DNA of 64,000 bases from Fagopyrum homotropicum (taxonomy: Eukaryota; Streptophyta; Magnoliopsida; Caryophyllales; Polygonaceae), in the NCBI GenBank assembly GCA_033239125.1, contig BSWB01000008.1:16708001-16772000 (forward strand), read 5' to 3'. Made by a program: the position numbers and the translations under genes. The notes beneath the pieces were generated by a model that made no database searches, was not told where the DNA came from, and was given only the letters and a program-made list of their open reading frames with translations. This document shows, piece by piece, positions 10,270 to 20,711 of the stretch (position 1 is the first letter of the stretch; each line of letters begins with the position of its first letter).

Positions 10270-12671
10270 TGTGACACCTATTTCATTTCTAGTTGATTAC
10301 CAGTTAATTAACCCTGTTTAAAGCAATAAGCAGAAAAGCAGAAAACGTAAATTTTTAAAACTTTATCTTACCACCATATTCACAACATATATACATACTA
10401 ACATACGTCATAAAACTTTGTTTAACAAACACAACTGTTTAAAACCACACAACACATCCTAGGCGGTAGCATCCTATAACAGCCCACCTGATATGATCTC
10501 AAATCCAGGTGTTAGGTCCAACGTCCTTGCCTTGATCAGGCCGAGTCTGAGTAGCTGAAAAATGTGGATATAACGACAATGAGCCACACACTCAATAAGG
10601 GTATACAAATCGCACTCTCCCAATATATATAAGTATCTAATATCCCGTCCCCAAAGAACACTCTATACTCTTCCTCACATTCCAAAGCACACATGCATAT
10701 CCACAAATACATATAATTCCACAACCATTCATACCACATTTCACATAAACATTCAAGTATGTTATCACACATCACATATAAACATATCATCTCATCACAA
10801 ATAAATAATCATAACATAAAATATAACATGCTAGACTCGATCGCATCGATGCATAGGTGATAATTAACTAACTAGCCCCAACTGATCGTACGATATATTT
10901 TCTCATGTGCTTTCGTATTTCTTTTCTTTATTTCTTTCTTTCTTTTTTTCTTTCGGTTGGCCAACCCGATAGCGTCCTAGGCCCCCTGTAGATCAGGTAG
11001 CGACCTCGGCCATCTTGTCCTAAGACCCCCTGTAAATCAGGTTGCGATCTTGGACTATTTTTCTTATCTTGAGGTCCCCTGTAGATCAGGTAGCGACCTC
11101 TGAGGCCCCTGTAGATCAGGTAGCGACTTCGTCCCCCGGAAACCCATGCGGGACCCAGTTGGGCTAATTAATCAATTACCTTCCTATATTATCACTTTCA
11201 TATCATAACTCAATTTCATGTTTTCATCACATCCCTTTTCATTATCATATCATGTGCCTCATGCATGCTTTCATAAAGATCATCAAGTCATCATCATCTC
11301 ACTCATATACATATAAGCATGCATACAATCATAACAAACAAATATATATATACACACAAGCATGCATAAAATCATGGCATAATAAATACATAATATATAT
11401 TGAGCAAGTGTAATTCATATAAACTTACCTCGCAAGTAAGAACAATAAAACCTCGCAAACCAACTATTGAGTCCGTTTCCCACTCGGACTATCCTCTTTT
11501 ATCGTGCTTGGATACGCTCACAAAGCAACTAAGTTATAGTTAGACCGAAACCTTCAGCAACACCTGTTGAGAATATCATATTCTTCGTATTAAACTTCTC
11601 GCTTCAAACACCAATTAAATTAATTCCTTTGAATTTAATTATCTTATAGCATTTTCTAGAATCCCAATTTAATTAATTAACCTTTAATTAATTAATTAAA
11701 TTTCGCCAGAACAACGTTTTGCCCGCAGGCAATTTCTGAACCCAACTGCCATCAAATCTCATCAAACAAACAACCCCTAATCACCAGAATAAAGTAACGA
11801 GCATAATGGAATTTCCAATTATCCATTTTGACAAGCCTAAGGTAAATTTTGGCCAAATCGCAATACAGAAAACGAATAAATTCATAACTTATTCGTTACT
11901 AACCCGATTGATGATCCGAAAGAAGATTCGGAATCACAACGACGCAGGCTACGCTCGGACACCATCAAATTCTCCGGAATTTGAGCGACGGAACCTCCCT
12001 AGTATCATATATGCTCGACCAGGCCTTCCCTTGCTCGGAAATGTAGAAACTCGGTACCAAAATGAAGAGAATGAAGAGAGGAATCCAAAAACTCAAACGG
12101 ATTTGAAATCGGATTAGAAACGGAGAGTAGATCTGAGTTTGAAGGTTGAGAGAAATCAGAGCTTTTACGAGGAAACGTGAAAGTAAATGAATTAATAAAC
12201 GATATTTCTGCTATTTATAGCGAAGACGATAATTATCCTTTAGCGGAGTCGATGATTATCCTTTAGCGGAATCGATAATTATCCTTTCACCGATCCGAAA
12301 AAGCGGTGCAGGACCCCTTCTCCAAACTTCTCGAAATTGGAATAATACATCTGAAATATTGTATGGATAATTATTCCGCAATTGTCTTGAAAAACGCATA
12401 TTTCTAAGCCGTCTTTCTTAGCCGCTAAGAAATGAAATAGCAACTCTTTTGACCGTTTTGCCTTTCCATGTTTTTTCATATCTAGGACATGTCCGATGTC
12501 CTGATACTTCTCTCAACTGCATTTTTTTTAATTGAAGCTCTCAAATGCTCCAAATAGCAGCGGGTTGTAATATCATCTTGGAGCAAGTTACCTCGAGAGG
12601 TATCTCGTGTTAAAACGGATTTAATTCCTTAAAATTCTCGATTAGGTCATCTTCGATTTTTTACTGTTACA
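10270..12671 (-). repeat. LTR of chromovirus F (5' LTR in element sense), 2402 bp
   Basis: Partner of 4098-6501, with the same ends and the same tandem repeat at about 10979-11128. Its TATA motif is at 12211-12219. The AGTTT duplication follows at 12672-12676. Confidence 0.93.
12211..12219 (-). promoter_or_regulatory. TATA box in the 5' LTR of F
   Basis: TATAAATAG on the minus strand, at the position matching 6041-6049. In the 5' LTR it would drive the genomic transcript. Confidence 0.55.
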
Positions 12672-12676
12672 AGTTT

Positions 12677-13392
12677 ATTCTATCATAGACAGGTGCATAG
12701 TCCCTAGTGTTGCCAACAAAGAGATTATAACAAACTCTGTGCCGATCTTGACTTAAAATGCGTTGAATGGGTTGAAGGTAAATCTGCCTGAAATTCTCTT
12801 GTCTCACATAGAGAATATAATTAATTCTACAAGTACCAGTCACCTACCTTATGGGAATTTGCTTCCCTTAATATTCACACATTTTTCAGTAGATTGTTCT
12901 GGTGAGGGGTTGTATCTTTACAATGGAGGATTAGATGAAGCATTATTTGAGACTATAGGAATTAGGAAGACACAAGAGGGGTTTCGTACTGTGTGGGTGT
13001 TAATGGAGCAGCCTAAATGGATATTTAATCCACAGCAGGGGCTAAAATTTGTGGAAGAGTCATTAACCTCTCTAAGATCTAATTTTGCGAATTTTAGAGT
13101 TTTAATGACTGATAAGATGTACCAAACTCAAGACTTACTGGACATTCTTAATTAGAAAATAAATCAGTTGTTCCATGTAAGTGATATGTCTTTAACAGCT
13201 GCCAGTAGTATCAAACCAATATCAAAGGAGGATGGACACGAAACTCATAAGGATGATGAGAAGGTTATGGATCAATGTCATAAGGTTGTCAAGGATAAAC
13301 CCATCAGTCAGCCAATGCCAGAAGATCCAGATATCTTGACAATCGAAGAATTTGGGGTCGTATGCAAAGGATTCTACACAAAGAGGAACTGA
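12677..13392 (+). pseudogene. Env-position ORF of Sirevirus E, C-terminal half
   Basis: The reading resumes directly after the target duplication of F. The open stretch 12763-13155 contains NLPEILLSHIENIINSTSTSHLPYGNLLPLIFTHFSV and GFRTVWVLMEQPKWIF. A stop at 13153-13155 is followed in the same region by 13168-13392 with acidic and lysine-rich sequence (KEDGHETHKDDEKVM). With 3479-4097 it makes one ancestral protein of the putative plant transposon type. No transmembrane stretch is obvious. Confidence 0.65.
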
Positions 13393-13627
13393 CCTATCTC
13401 TCAAAGAACGTGATCTTGCTGATGCAAAGGATCGATGGAGAGATATGTGCCTAAAATACTATTATGGAAAAGGAAGTTCCTCCAAGTAGTACAAGGAAAA
13501 CTGAAGCTCTCGGCGTGTCATGAGTTTTTGAAAAACATTTTTTTGGTTTGGAAATACATTTGTTTTTGGGTCTGTAATCGTATTTTAAGACTTCCTGCTT
13601 TAACTGTTTTTACTCCCTTGTTGAAAG

Positions 13628-13642
13628 ACAAAGGGGGAGAAA
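13628..13642 (+). other. Internal polypurine tract of E
   Basis: GACAAAGGGGGAGAAA lies about 120 bp before the LTR. Sireviruses are known to carry repeated G-rich purine tracts of this form upstream of the 3' LTR. Confidence 0.6.
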
Positions 13643-13749
13643 TATGATCCGACATTTCGATATACTACATTCTGCATTTTTAGTTTTGAGATTTTCATAT
13701 GCATTGCTAAACTAACAAATGTAGGTACGAAAATTTGTGTTGTCTTCCA

Positions 13750-13762
13750 TCAAGGGGAAGAT
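13750..13762 (+). other. Polypurine tract next to the 3' LTR of E
   Basis: TCAAGGGGAAGAT immediately precedes the proposed LTR start TGAAAACT at 13763. Position and composition support the role. Confidence 0.6.
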
Positions 13763-15028
13763 TGAAAACTCCACCTTGATTAAAATGGTTTACAAGTGTT
13801 GATGATGGAAGACTTCACACAAATATAGTAGTTTAATATACTAACAATGTACTTGATTATATTTCTAGATATTTGGTTAGGTTTTAATTCAGTGCAGGTT
13901 TTATATCTAAGTATCAAGGGCCTTGAAGTTGGATTGAAGAACAAAGGAAGATAACAAGTTCAAAAGGGCAAAATCAAGGAAGTTCAAAAGGACAAAATCA
14001 AGGAAGTTCAAAAGGACAAAATCAAGGGCCTTGAATTCAAAGGTGCACGGAACAAAGGATTCAAAATAAATTGAAGATCTCCTTGGAAGATTCTGTAACA
14101 AGAAGATCTCATCAAACCAAAGATCTTATCAACCGAAGGAAGATCTTAAACGAAGAATAGAGAATCTTTGATAGAAGATTTTTTAAACAATAAACGGCAA
14201 AAATATCTTCTCTCTATTCAACAGAAGATGAGAAGATCAAGGAGTAAAGGACTTGACGTGTTCGAAGGGGCTGAAGACTTGCAAAAGTCTACCTTATCTC
14301 CAAACAAGAAAACGATCTTCATGGAAAAGAAGATTCATCTTCAACGGTCATCTCTACAACGGCTAGAAGACCTTTCCATAGAAGAGTTTAAATGAAGATG
14401 ATGGTCGAAGGAGGAAGATACACAAGCTTACACAGGAAAACATCTTTACATCCTCAAGCAACGTAATCATCTTCATTCGTTGTTTTTCTTTCTCTCATTC
14501 ACATAATAGCTTTATTCCCTTAGACAGAGAAAACACTAGAGCTCCATTGGTAGATCTAAATAGTGTTATACTAGAGTGTGTGTTACTCTGCAAGTAACTA
14601 GGCTATTATAGCTAGGTTAAGAGTTGGAGCTAGATCGTAGCATTGGCTACACTAAGAGAAGAAGGGGATTTCTTCTAGTTTGTATCTAGGACTCTTTGAA
14701 GCTGATAATAGATAGTTAGATCCTACGGATATGCCCTAGGACGGAGAGTAGGCTATTTAGAGCTGAACTTCGTAAACATATCCTAGTATCAATCTTTTCA
14801 ATTCCGCACCATATATACTTTACTGTGACTAACTTTATTTTGCAGGAGCAAGAAGTCAAGGCCCTTGAAATAGAGTTTCAAAGCCCTTGAAATCAAAGTT
14901 TCACTAGAAGCACAGATTGACATCAAGGTCCTTGAAAGGAGTTTCAAGGCCTTGAGATTTGGTTTGCGAAAAGTTCTGATACTCTATTCAACCCCCCTTC
15001 TAGAGTATTGTTTATATTATTTATATCA
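13763..15028 (+). repeat. 3' LTR of Sirevirus E (proposed limits)
   Basis: It starts TGAAAACTCC after a purine tract and ends near TTTATATCA. The C-rich block TTCAACCCCCCTTCTAG close to the end is typical of Sirevirus LTR ends. It contains palindromes of family E at 13913-13926, 14022-14036 and 14856-14955, and a 24-bp tandem repeat at 13957-14030. The 5' LTR is outside the window, so the limits are inferred. Confidence 0.65.
13957..14030. repeat. 24-bp tandem repeat in the LTR of E
   Basis: About three copies of AAGTTCAAAAGGACAAAATC followed by AAGG lie between two family E palindromes (13913-13926 and 14022-14036). The half-motifs TTCAA and TCAAGG recur in each unit. Confidence 0.8.
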
Positions 15029-15295
15029 CCTACCGGTTCTTCATTACCCTTGCTCCTGAAACTTCCAAAAATATCATAATATGTACTTAAACTCTTACTT
15101 GGGACTAACTATCATCTTCTAACTCTTAAGAGTGAGTTTAGGTAGAAACTAGAAAACTACACATTTTTCCTAACCTTCACAACAGTCACTAGGATTCAAC
15201 TTTGGCTCGAGATATGAAGCCCGAAAAAAATATAAAAATTCTAAGAAAATAATCCAAGTCTTCTATGATGTGCATACTAATCATAAGGCCAAAGA
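15029..15295. other. Short non-element DNA between E and A
   Basis: No ORF or recognisable element is visible. The sequence is A/T-rich. It continued directly into 27127 before A inserted, because TCTCTT is present at both junctions. Confidence 0.6.
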
Positions 15296-15301
15296 TCTCT
15301 T

Positions 15302-17053
15302 GTTCGCTCCAAACGGTGTGTGCAAGCTTTAAATTTATAACCCTAGACTTAAGCTTAAAACAAGGATGCGAACCCGCAGTGTACGGGTCAATCGTAGTAA
15401 AAGCAAGAAAATTCCAGGGGTCGATCACAGGGACTCGGTGAAACAAAATCAATACGGTGTGCTTATGTCAATACTAACCACAAGAGCGATTAACACAATC
15501 AAAGATGAATAAGAAGTCAATAAAGCAAATATGCAATTCTAGGGATTAAAGCATCTAGTTGTGGTTCCAACTCAAGATCTATAGATAAGCGGACAAAGCT
15601 GAGATTTTTGCGTGGGGAAGGTGTTTCTAAAGTGGAGTAGATCACCGGGTAAGTCTCACTACTCACTAATCCAAAACCGTAACTTCTATTACCGGGTAAC
15701 TCTCAAGGAATCACGATAAAGAACTATAACCTCAAACTAACACACCATCTAAGGGAATAGAATCAACCTTTACCGGGTAAGTCTCAGGCTAACTCACAAA
15801 GATGGGATGGAAGCACACTCAAACCCCAATAAAGGACAAACCTTTATTACCTACACTTATGATCGTTAATACACAAACTAAGGAATCACCGGGTAAGTCT
15901 CATCCTAAGCTTGCTTTGAACCAGGAAAGGTGTAATAAGAATAGGATTTGGCAAACTTTAACACTTAACTCTCAGTTATGGATCAGATAAGTCACCTCGG
16001 TCAGCCAGTTTCCACCCCGGCCGAGGTGTTCATCGACTGAACGAGATGCTTAGGGTTAAGGTTAAAGACTCGAACTTTCAGGATCCTACTGGAATCTAAG
16101 ATTACTCTATCATTGTTTTTCCCACAACCTTCAGCCAATCACCCTAGAATCACACAAGGAAATTAGCCACTCATCATCATAATGAAAGTATTAAAATATA
16201 TGGGAAGAAGGTGAATATTTGAACAAAGAAGAATTTAATGAAAAGACTTCAATAACTGAATCAAATATCACAACAAAGTGTTCCTTGGATAACAATCCAA
16301 AAAGACAAGACAACAATTGAGGGAATTGAAGACAATCTTACAAAACCCTTCAATAAAGCTATAAAAGCTATGGACTTCAATCTTCCTTCAACCTTCAAAA
16401 AGGTTTTTCAAATCTTCCAACTTGGAGTAGGCTGCTGCTGCGTGTTTTTCGGTGTAAGCGGGCTCTTTTGCGGGATCTAAGCACCCCCCCGGATTTGTGG
16501 AAAATCCAACCCTTTTTATAGGAAAATAACCCTCCAAAGATAATAAATCTTAGAAAGATATTCTCCCATAAATATAGGCAAAATATATGATTCTGCATAT
16601 CTCCTTCCTTCTAGGAGCCAAGCCCAAAAATATAAGATCACTTTCCAATTTTAAAAGATCTCAGCCAAGAATAAAATATTCTCGCCGCGTCCTAGGTATT
16701 CGCCTCGGTCGAGTCGGCGTCTCTGGATCACCTCGGTCGAGATGAATCTCTGGTCAACCGAGGTGAGTCTCAACTGAATGTGAAATCTCTCAAAACTGGT
16801 CCAAAGTAAATCTTTAATCCATGGCTATGCTTCCTGGATGTAGCTCCAAATGACTCATGACTCCTTTTGCTCCTTTTTGATGCAAAACGTACCATATTAC
16901 CTGCAATTACAACAAAACTAGGTGTAGACCTCGATTCTCGCAAAGGTAGATGAAATGGTAGTAAAATCACATAATGTACATACAAACATGCAGATTATGA
17001 AGGATAAAACGTCCAAACAAACCCCAAAATATAGACTATAATTCATGCAATCA
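15302..17053 (-). repeat. LTR of A (3' LTR in element sense), 1752 bp
   Basis: On the plus strand it starts TGTTCGCTCC and ends CATGCAATCA. It contains four copies of ACCGGGTAAGTCTCA or a close variant (15643-15658, 15691-15705, 15772-15786, 15887-15902), palindromes of the CTCGGTCGAG type at 15993-16028 and 16690-16772, a run of seven C at 16484-16490 and a TATA motif at 16513-16520 on the minus strand. Confidence 0.94.
16513..16520 (-). promoter_or_regulatory. TATA box in LTR of A
   Basis: The minus strand reads TATAAAAA, conserved at the same place in the other LTR of A (26580-26587) and in B (40130-40137). Confidence 0.55.
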
Positions 17054-17066
17054 AAATACCCCATAC
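17054..17066 (-). other. Polypurine tract of A
   Basis: The minus strand reads AGTATGGGGTATT directly before the 3' LTR start TGATTGCATG. The same tract borders the 3' LTR in B (+) and, with small changes, in C and D. Confidence 0.6.
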
Positions 17067-17072
17067 TTAGCC

Positions 17073-17092
17073 CTTGCTTGTCCCCAAGCAAG
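17073..17092 (-). other. Conserved hairpin upstream of the polypurine tract
   Basis: On the minus strand CTTGCTTGGGGACAAGCAAG is a perfect 8-bp stem with a 4-nt loop, about 20 nt from the LTR. The stem is kept in B (49271-49290), C (29320-29339) and D (54595-54614, 7 bp) while the loop changes. It may act in RNA or in plus-strand priming. Confidence 0.75.
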
Positions 17093-17530
17093 TTCCGCAT
17101 ATAGAAGACAAGATAGAATGGACTATAAGTCAAGAAAATCAATGAAAAAGTCTCAAAAACATTTTATGGTGTGCAACTACCATAGATCACTCTAATAGAG
17201 TACTTCATGGAATTAAAAACTCAATATGATCAAAACATTTTATAAATATAGGAAAGTTGTTCATCTTTGCATAAAATCATAGAATGCATAATAAATCATA
17301 ATTATCAAAATTAATCATGTATAATCCGATTTAAACTGCTAAGTCAATCAACAAGCTCAAGGTCTCAAGGGCTTCCCAAAAGAAAAGGTCAAGAAACGTG
17401 TAGGGTAGGGATGTATGTAAGGTAATGTGGTGCTAGAATCCGGGAAAAGGATGAACTTCACTCTCACTTTGACTTGCAACATCTTCCACCAATAAGCTTC
17501 GCTTATCTCACACTTTTTCTTTTTTTACTT

Positions 17531-17738
17531 TACTTTTTGGGATGCATGGACAGAGGTGCACAATAACCGAAGCCTAGGAAATCTGCAATCATCAATTTCT
17601 TGAGATGCATCAAACCCTTGATGCACATACCATGACCCGTTAGGAATATCGCTCAATCCGACTTTGGCAAGACACAAACACCCGGCTATGTGAATGGTGC
17701 CGAGTTACTCATCTTCATGATTGACTTCCCCAAACCTA
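17531..17738 (-). other. Conserved non-coding block between second ORF and 3' LTR
   Basis: About 210 bp are closely shared with B (48621-48829), C (29774-29993) and D (55041-55253), although the flanks differ between the two subfamilies. Shared words include GGTGCACAATAACCGAAGCC and CGGCTATGTGAATGGTGCCG. No ORF is conserved in it. Confidence 0.8.
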
Positions 17739-18146
17739 TTATTGCTTTCTAACACTTCACTTCCAGCCACTTCTCGACTTTAACTTGCTTTCACCACTTC
17801 GCTTGCTTCCAAATTCCCGGATAGGTAAAGGGAGGCAAAATGTATATGAGGGGCTAAGCATGATCAAGAAGAAGAAGAAGAAGAGAATGAATTGCCTTGG
17901 TCTTTCCAAGAAGAAAGTGAGAGAACTTAACCTGCGGTGTCAACCTTCAAATTCAACATAATTTGGATAAAAACAAAGTATTAAACATGCTAATAATTTC
18001 AACAAAGCATTAATTAGCAACTTAAACATATTATAAAACCTTTCAAACACATAAAGAATTTAAAACCAGTCAGTAAACAAGATCTTCACTGAGGTCATAT
18101 CCAGATAAGTAACAAAAATTCGTTTTCGAAAACTCTCAGTTAACAC

Positions 18147-18220
18147 ACCTCGGTCGAGGTGTTCTTGGTTCAACCGAGGTGAAACGCCTCGTTTGGCCAA
18201 TACTGACTCGGTCGAGGTCG
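18147..18220. repeat. Phased palindrome array, family A/B
   Basis: Copies of CACCTCGGTCGAGGTG and half-sites have centres spaced 20, 18 and 20 bp in the non-coding stretch downstream of the second ORF. The equivalent place in B (48136-48206) also carries an array. Confidence 0.85.
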
Positions 18221-18525
18221 AAAATTTTTTTTTTTAAAACCATTTTTTTTTCAGTTTCGACGTTTTTCTCAATCAAATAACCTGTAGGTATGCATGTAAT
18301 ATCAGATAATCATATAAAGGCAATGAAGCATAAATACGAAAATATCCGATAAATATAATACATCAAAGGTGGTCAAATAACATACATCACGTAGTCAAAT
18401 AATACAAACACCCCATACTTGAGACACACTGTCCCAGTGGGTATAATAAAAGGTCTGAACATGAGAGTACTCACCGGATAAAAGCCGAACTGCATAAAAG
18501 AAAATAAAGAAAATCCAGCAGCTCC

Positions 18526-19920
18526 TCAATAGTCTCGATCCGGTGGTGGTGGTGGTATGTAGGGATACAGAGTCGGATCGTAAGGATGGCCCATGATACG
18601 CTCGAACTGCAGCTGAGCCATGATGTGCTGATGATGCTGCCGCTCCTGCATCTCGCGGATATCCAGCGATAATGCAGCATATGAGTCGATAACCTGATCC
18701 GTCAGGTCATCGATCCGTCGGTGAGCAGCTCTATCCCTCACTCCACGCCTCCTGCGTCTAGCAGGTCTGACTGGAGAAGTCTCAGCTGGTGCCGGCTCTG
18801 TATCCTCCTCGTCATCCAAATCTATGATAGGTGGCGCGCTCGTCCCAGCTGTATCTGTCCCTGTGTCCATCGGGACGCCACCTCCTCTCTCATCGACTGT
18901 ATCCTCGTCGTCGTCATCCTCAGCCTCCTCCTCCTCCTCTGCAGCTGCTGCCTCTCTGTAATCCTCCATCAGTGGAGCCCATGCTGTCTGCCAGTAGTGT
19001 GGATCAAAGACTGAGAACTGTGCAGACCACCTGATGCCCTGAGGTGCAGTCAGCTCCCATGGCATAGCGACGTAGGGTGTAGTCAGTCCACGGGGAACTA
19101 GAATCCTCCGCGTGATCATCTCCTATAGTCCGAGCGGCTTGGCAGCCGCCACCATAGTACACCTACTCAGATCCATATCCTGATAAGTCGCGATATGGGT
19201 CACTATCCTACCACAGCATATATCTCCCTTCCCTTTGGCCTTGATCCTGTGCAGATCCTCTACCAGCATCAATCCAAAGTCGGGGAATCCACCTGTAACC
19301 ATGCAGTATAAAGCAAAGAGCTCCCCCTGTCGGACCTTTTGGGGCGTCTCAGTACGCGCCAGAAGCGTCTCGCTGAAGATCCTATGGGCTAATCGAAAAG
19401 CAAGATGGAAGATAAGCTTCTCCCTGGAATCACCAGGGCGCCACCTATCTGCATGCTCCACAACATGAGCAATCTGACCCCAGAACTCTCTAGCTACGGC
19501 TCGGGTCGGGAAGTCTACAGCAGTGGGGGCAGGGAAGCCAAAAATATCTCTCCAGTGGTCTAGAGGTACTAAATAGTTCCGGTTCATCAACCGGTACTTC
19601 ACAGCCCTCTCTGTGGGGAGGTAAGTGAAGGAGCTGACAAACTCAAGGGTCGGCTCTAAGTAGGCTGGGGCTCGGATCTCAGTAAACTGATCCAGCCCTA
19701 CGGTGGTGATCATCCTCCTAAGCTCTCCATCAACGTGGAGACAGTCAAAAGCAGAAATGTCCAGAAATCTAGGTGCGATCACTGGACGGCTAGCAATGCG
19801 CTCATAATCTACCTGGTGTCTCTCATGGATCACCGGGATAGAAGGTCGGGATGAGGAAGAAGAAGGTGAAGGAGAGGATCTATCTCTAAGGGCTAACAAC
19901 CTGTCAGAACTCATCTTCAA
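18526..19920 (-). pseudogene. Second ORF of A, ATHILA ORF-1 / putative plant transposon protein type, one stop
   Basis: The ATG at 19918-19920 opens MKMSSDRLLALRDRSS. The alternative start MSSDRL, three codons on, matches the B copy. A serine-rich start leads into a globular region with VIAPRFLDISAFDCLHVDGELRRM, YRLMNRNYLVPLDHWRDIFGFP and EFWGQIAHVVEHADRWRPGDS. A TAG at 19120-19122 interrupts it after AAKPLGL; B has a CAG there. The same frame continues to 18526 with an acidic stretch (about 70 residues rich in E and D) and a poly-proline end. Without the stop it would be about 464 residues. No membrane segment is seen; function unknown. Confidence 0.82.
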
Positions 19921-20369
19921 TCAATACTGTCAGACTACCTCGGTCGACTGACAAACTCCAAGAATCACCTCGACCGAGGTGCAGGTCGACTGGACCGAGG
20001 CGAAGACAGTCGCGATTCCACTCTCAGAAATTCAGTTCTTTTCCCCCTAAAATCACTACAAATGCTTCCTAAGGGGTACTTAAGCTTTTCCTCAGCAGAT
20101 TCAAGGGCAACCAAAGCCCAAATCGAAGTAAACGAACGAGTTAGGGTTTCGATCGTTTTTACCTCGTTCCGGCCGATTCACTCGAATTTCTTGCAGATTT
20201 GTTGTTGCAATCGACTCCTCTACCCTTCAATCTCGGTTTGGAAGCAGAAAACGTCAAAATCAAGCAAGATCTGAGATGAGCGAGGTGTGTATGTTCGCCG
20301 CGGTCGAGGAGGATAAAAAAGTGAAAAGTAATTTTTTTTCGCCTTTTATACTGTTACTGGATCTGCTGT

Positions 20370-20500
20370 CACCTCGGTCGAGATGGTCTCGACTGGACCG
20401 AGGTGGTACGGACCGAGGCAGTTCTGCAGAAACCCTAGTCGCCTCGGTTGCTCAAGAATCAACTCGGTCGAGGTGCTCTGACAGTAACCGAGGTGCTTCT
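20370..20500. repeat. Phased palindrome cluster, family A/B, between pol and second ORF
   Basis: Five or more CTCGG-centred sites. In one group (near 20440-20500) two consecutive centre-to-centre distances are 20 and 20 bp; in the group near 20378-20410 the first distance is 20. They lie in non-coding DNA upstream of the second ORF. Confidence 0.82.
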
Positions 20501-20652
20501 GTCTTCTCAGAATCTCGAACTTCTGTCCTTCCAGTTGTGCTCCTTCCTTAGATATTCCCTGTTATCTGTCCAGAACGCCAAAAACAAAGCAAAGCAAAGC
20601 AAAAACAAAAACTATCTAATCTAGACTAGAAAACGGGAAAAGAAAGCAACAC

Positions 20653-20670
20653 CTTGGGTTGCCTCCCAAG
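20653..20670 (-). other. Conserved hairpin just after pol
   Basis: On the minus strand CTTGGGAGGCAACCCAAG forms a 6-bp stem with a 6-nt loop, within a conserved block (AAATCAAGCGCTTCTTGGG). The same block follows pol in B, C and D. GGGAGGCAACCC-type sequences are common in plant Athila-like elements. Confidence 0.8.
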
Positions 20671-20711
20671 AAGCGCTTGATTTAAGGTCGCTAGCTGGAC
20701 CAAGATGCGTC

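Larger units (their letters stand above)
4098..12671 (-). mobile_element. Element F: chromovirus (Ty3/gypsy, Tekay/Del-like), defective
   Basis: Two direct LTRs (4098-6501 and 10270-12671) begin TG and end CA, flanked by the perfect 5-bp target duplication AGTTT at 4093-4097 and 12672-12676. Reading on the minus strand gives the primer site, a gag remnant, RT, RNase H, integrase, chromodomain and purine tract. The internal part is only about 3.8 kb because the zinc-knuckle end of gag and most of protease are missing, and the remaining frames are broken. The C-terminal chromodomain and domain order place it in the chromoviruses, most like Tekay. It inserted into E, so it is younger than E. Confidence 0.92.
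1..15028 (+). mobile_element. Element E: Sirevirus-type Ty1/copia retrotransposon, 3' part
   Basis: The domain order is GAG-pre-integrase, integrase, reverse transcriptase, RNase H, then an extra ORF in the envelope position, two purine tracts and a 3' LTR. Integrase before RT is the Ty1/copia order. The extra ORF plus a G-rich tract (AAAGGGGGAGAAA) before the 3' LTR fit the Sirevirus lineage. Gag, the 5' LTR and the primer site lie left of the window. Chromovirus F is inserted at 4098-12671 within the extra ORF, so E is older than F. Pol carries several frameshifts and a stop, so this copy is dead. The right end (15028) is inferred from a terminal CA because the partner LTR is not visible. 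Confidence 0.85.

Noticed and set aside
15643..15902. CRISPR-like short repeats
   Set aside because: Only four copies with uneven spacing in a plant LTR; no cas genes and a eukaryotic context.
17860..17890. AAG repeat and other microsatellites as possible functional elements
   Set aside because: Short simple repeats in non-coding DNA with no conserved length between A, B, C and D.
18526..19920. Reading the second ORF as a viral envelope gene
   Set aside because: No signal peptide, membrane helix or cleavage site can be seen; only its position after pol matches an envelope gene.
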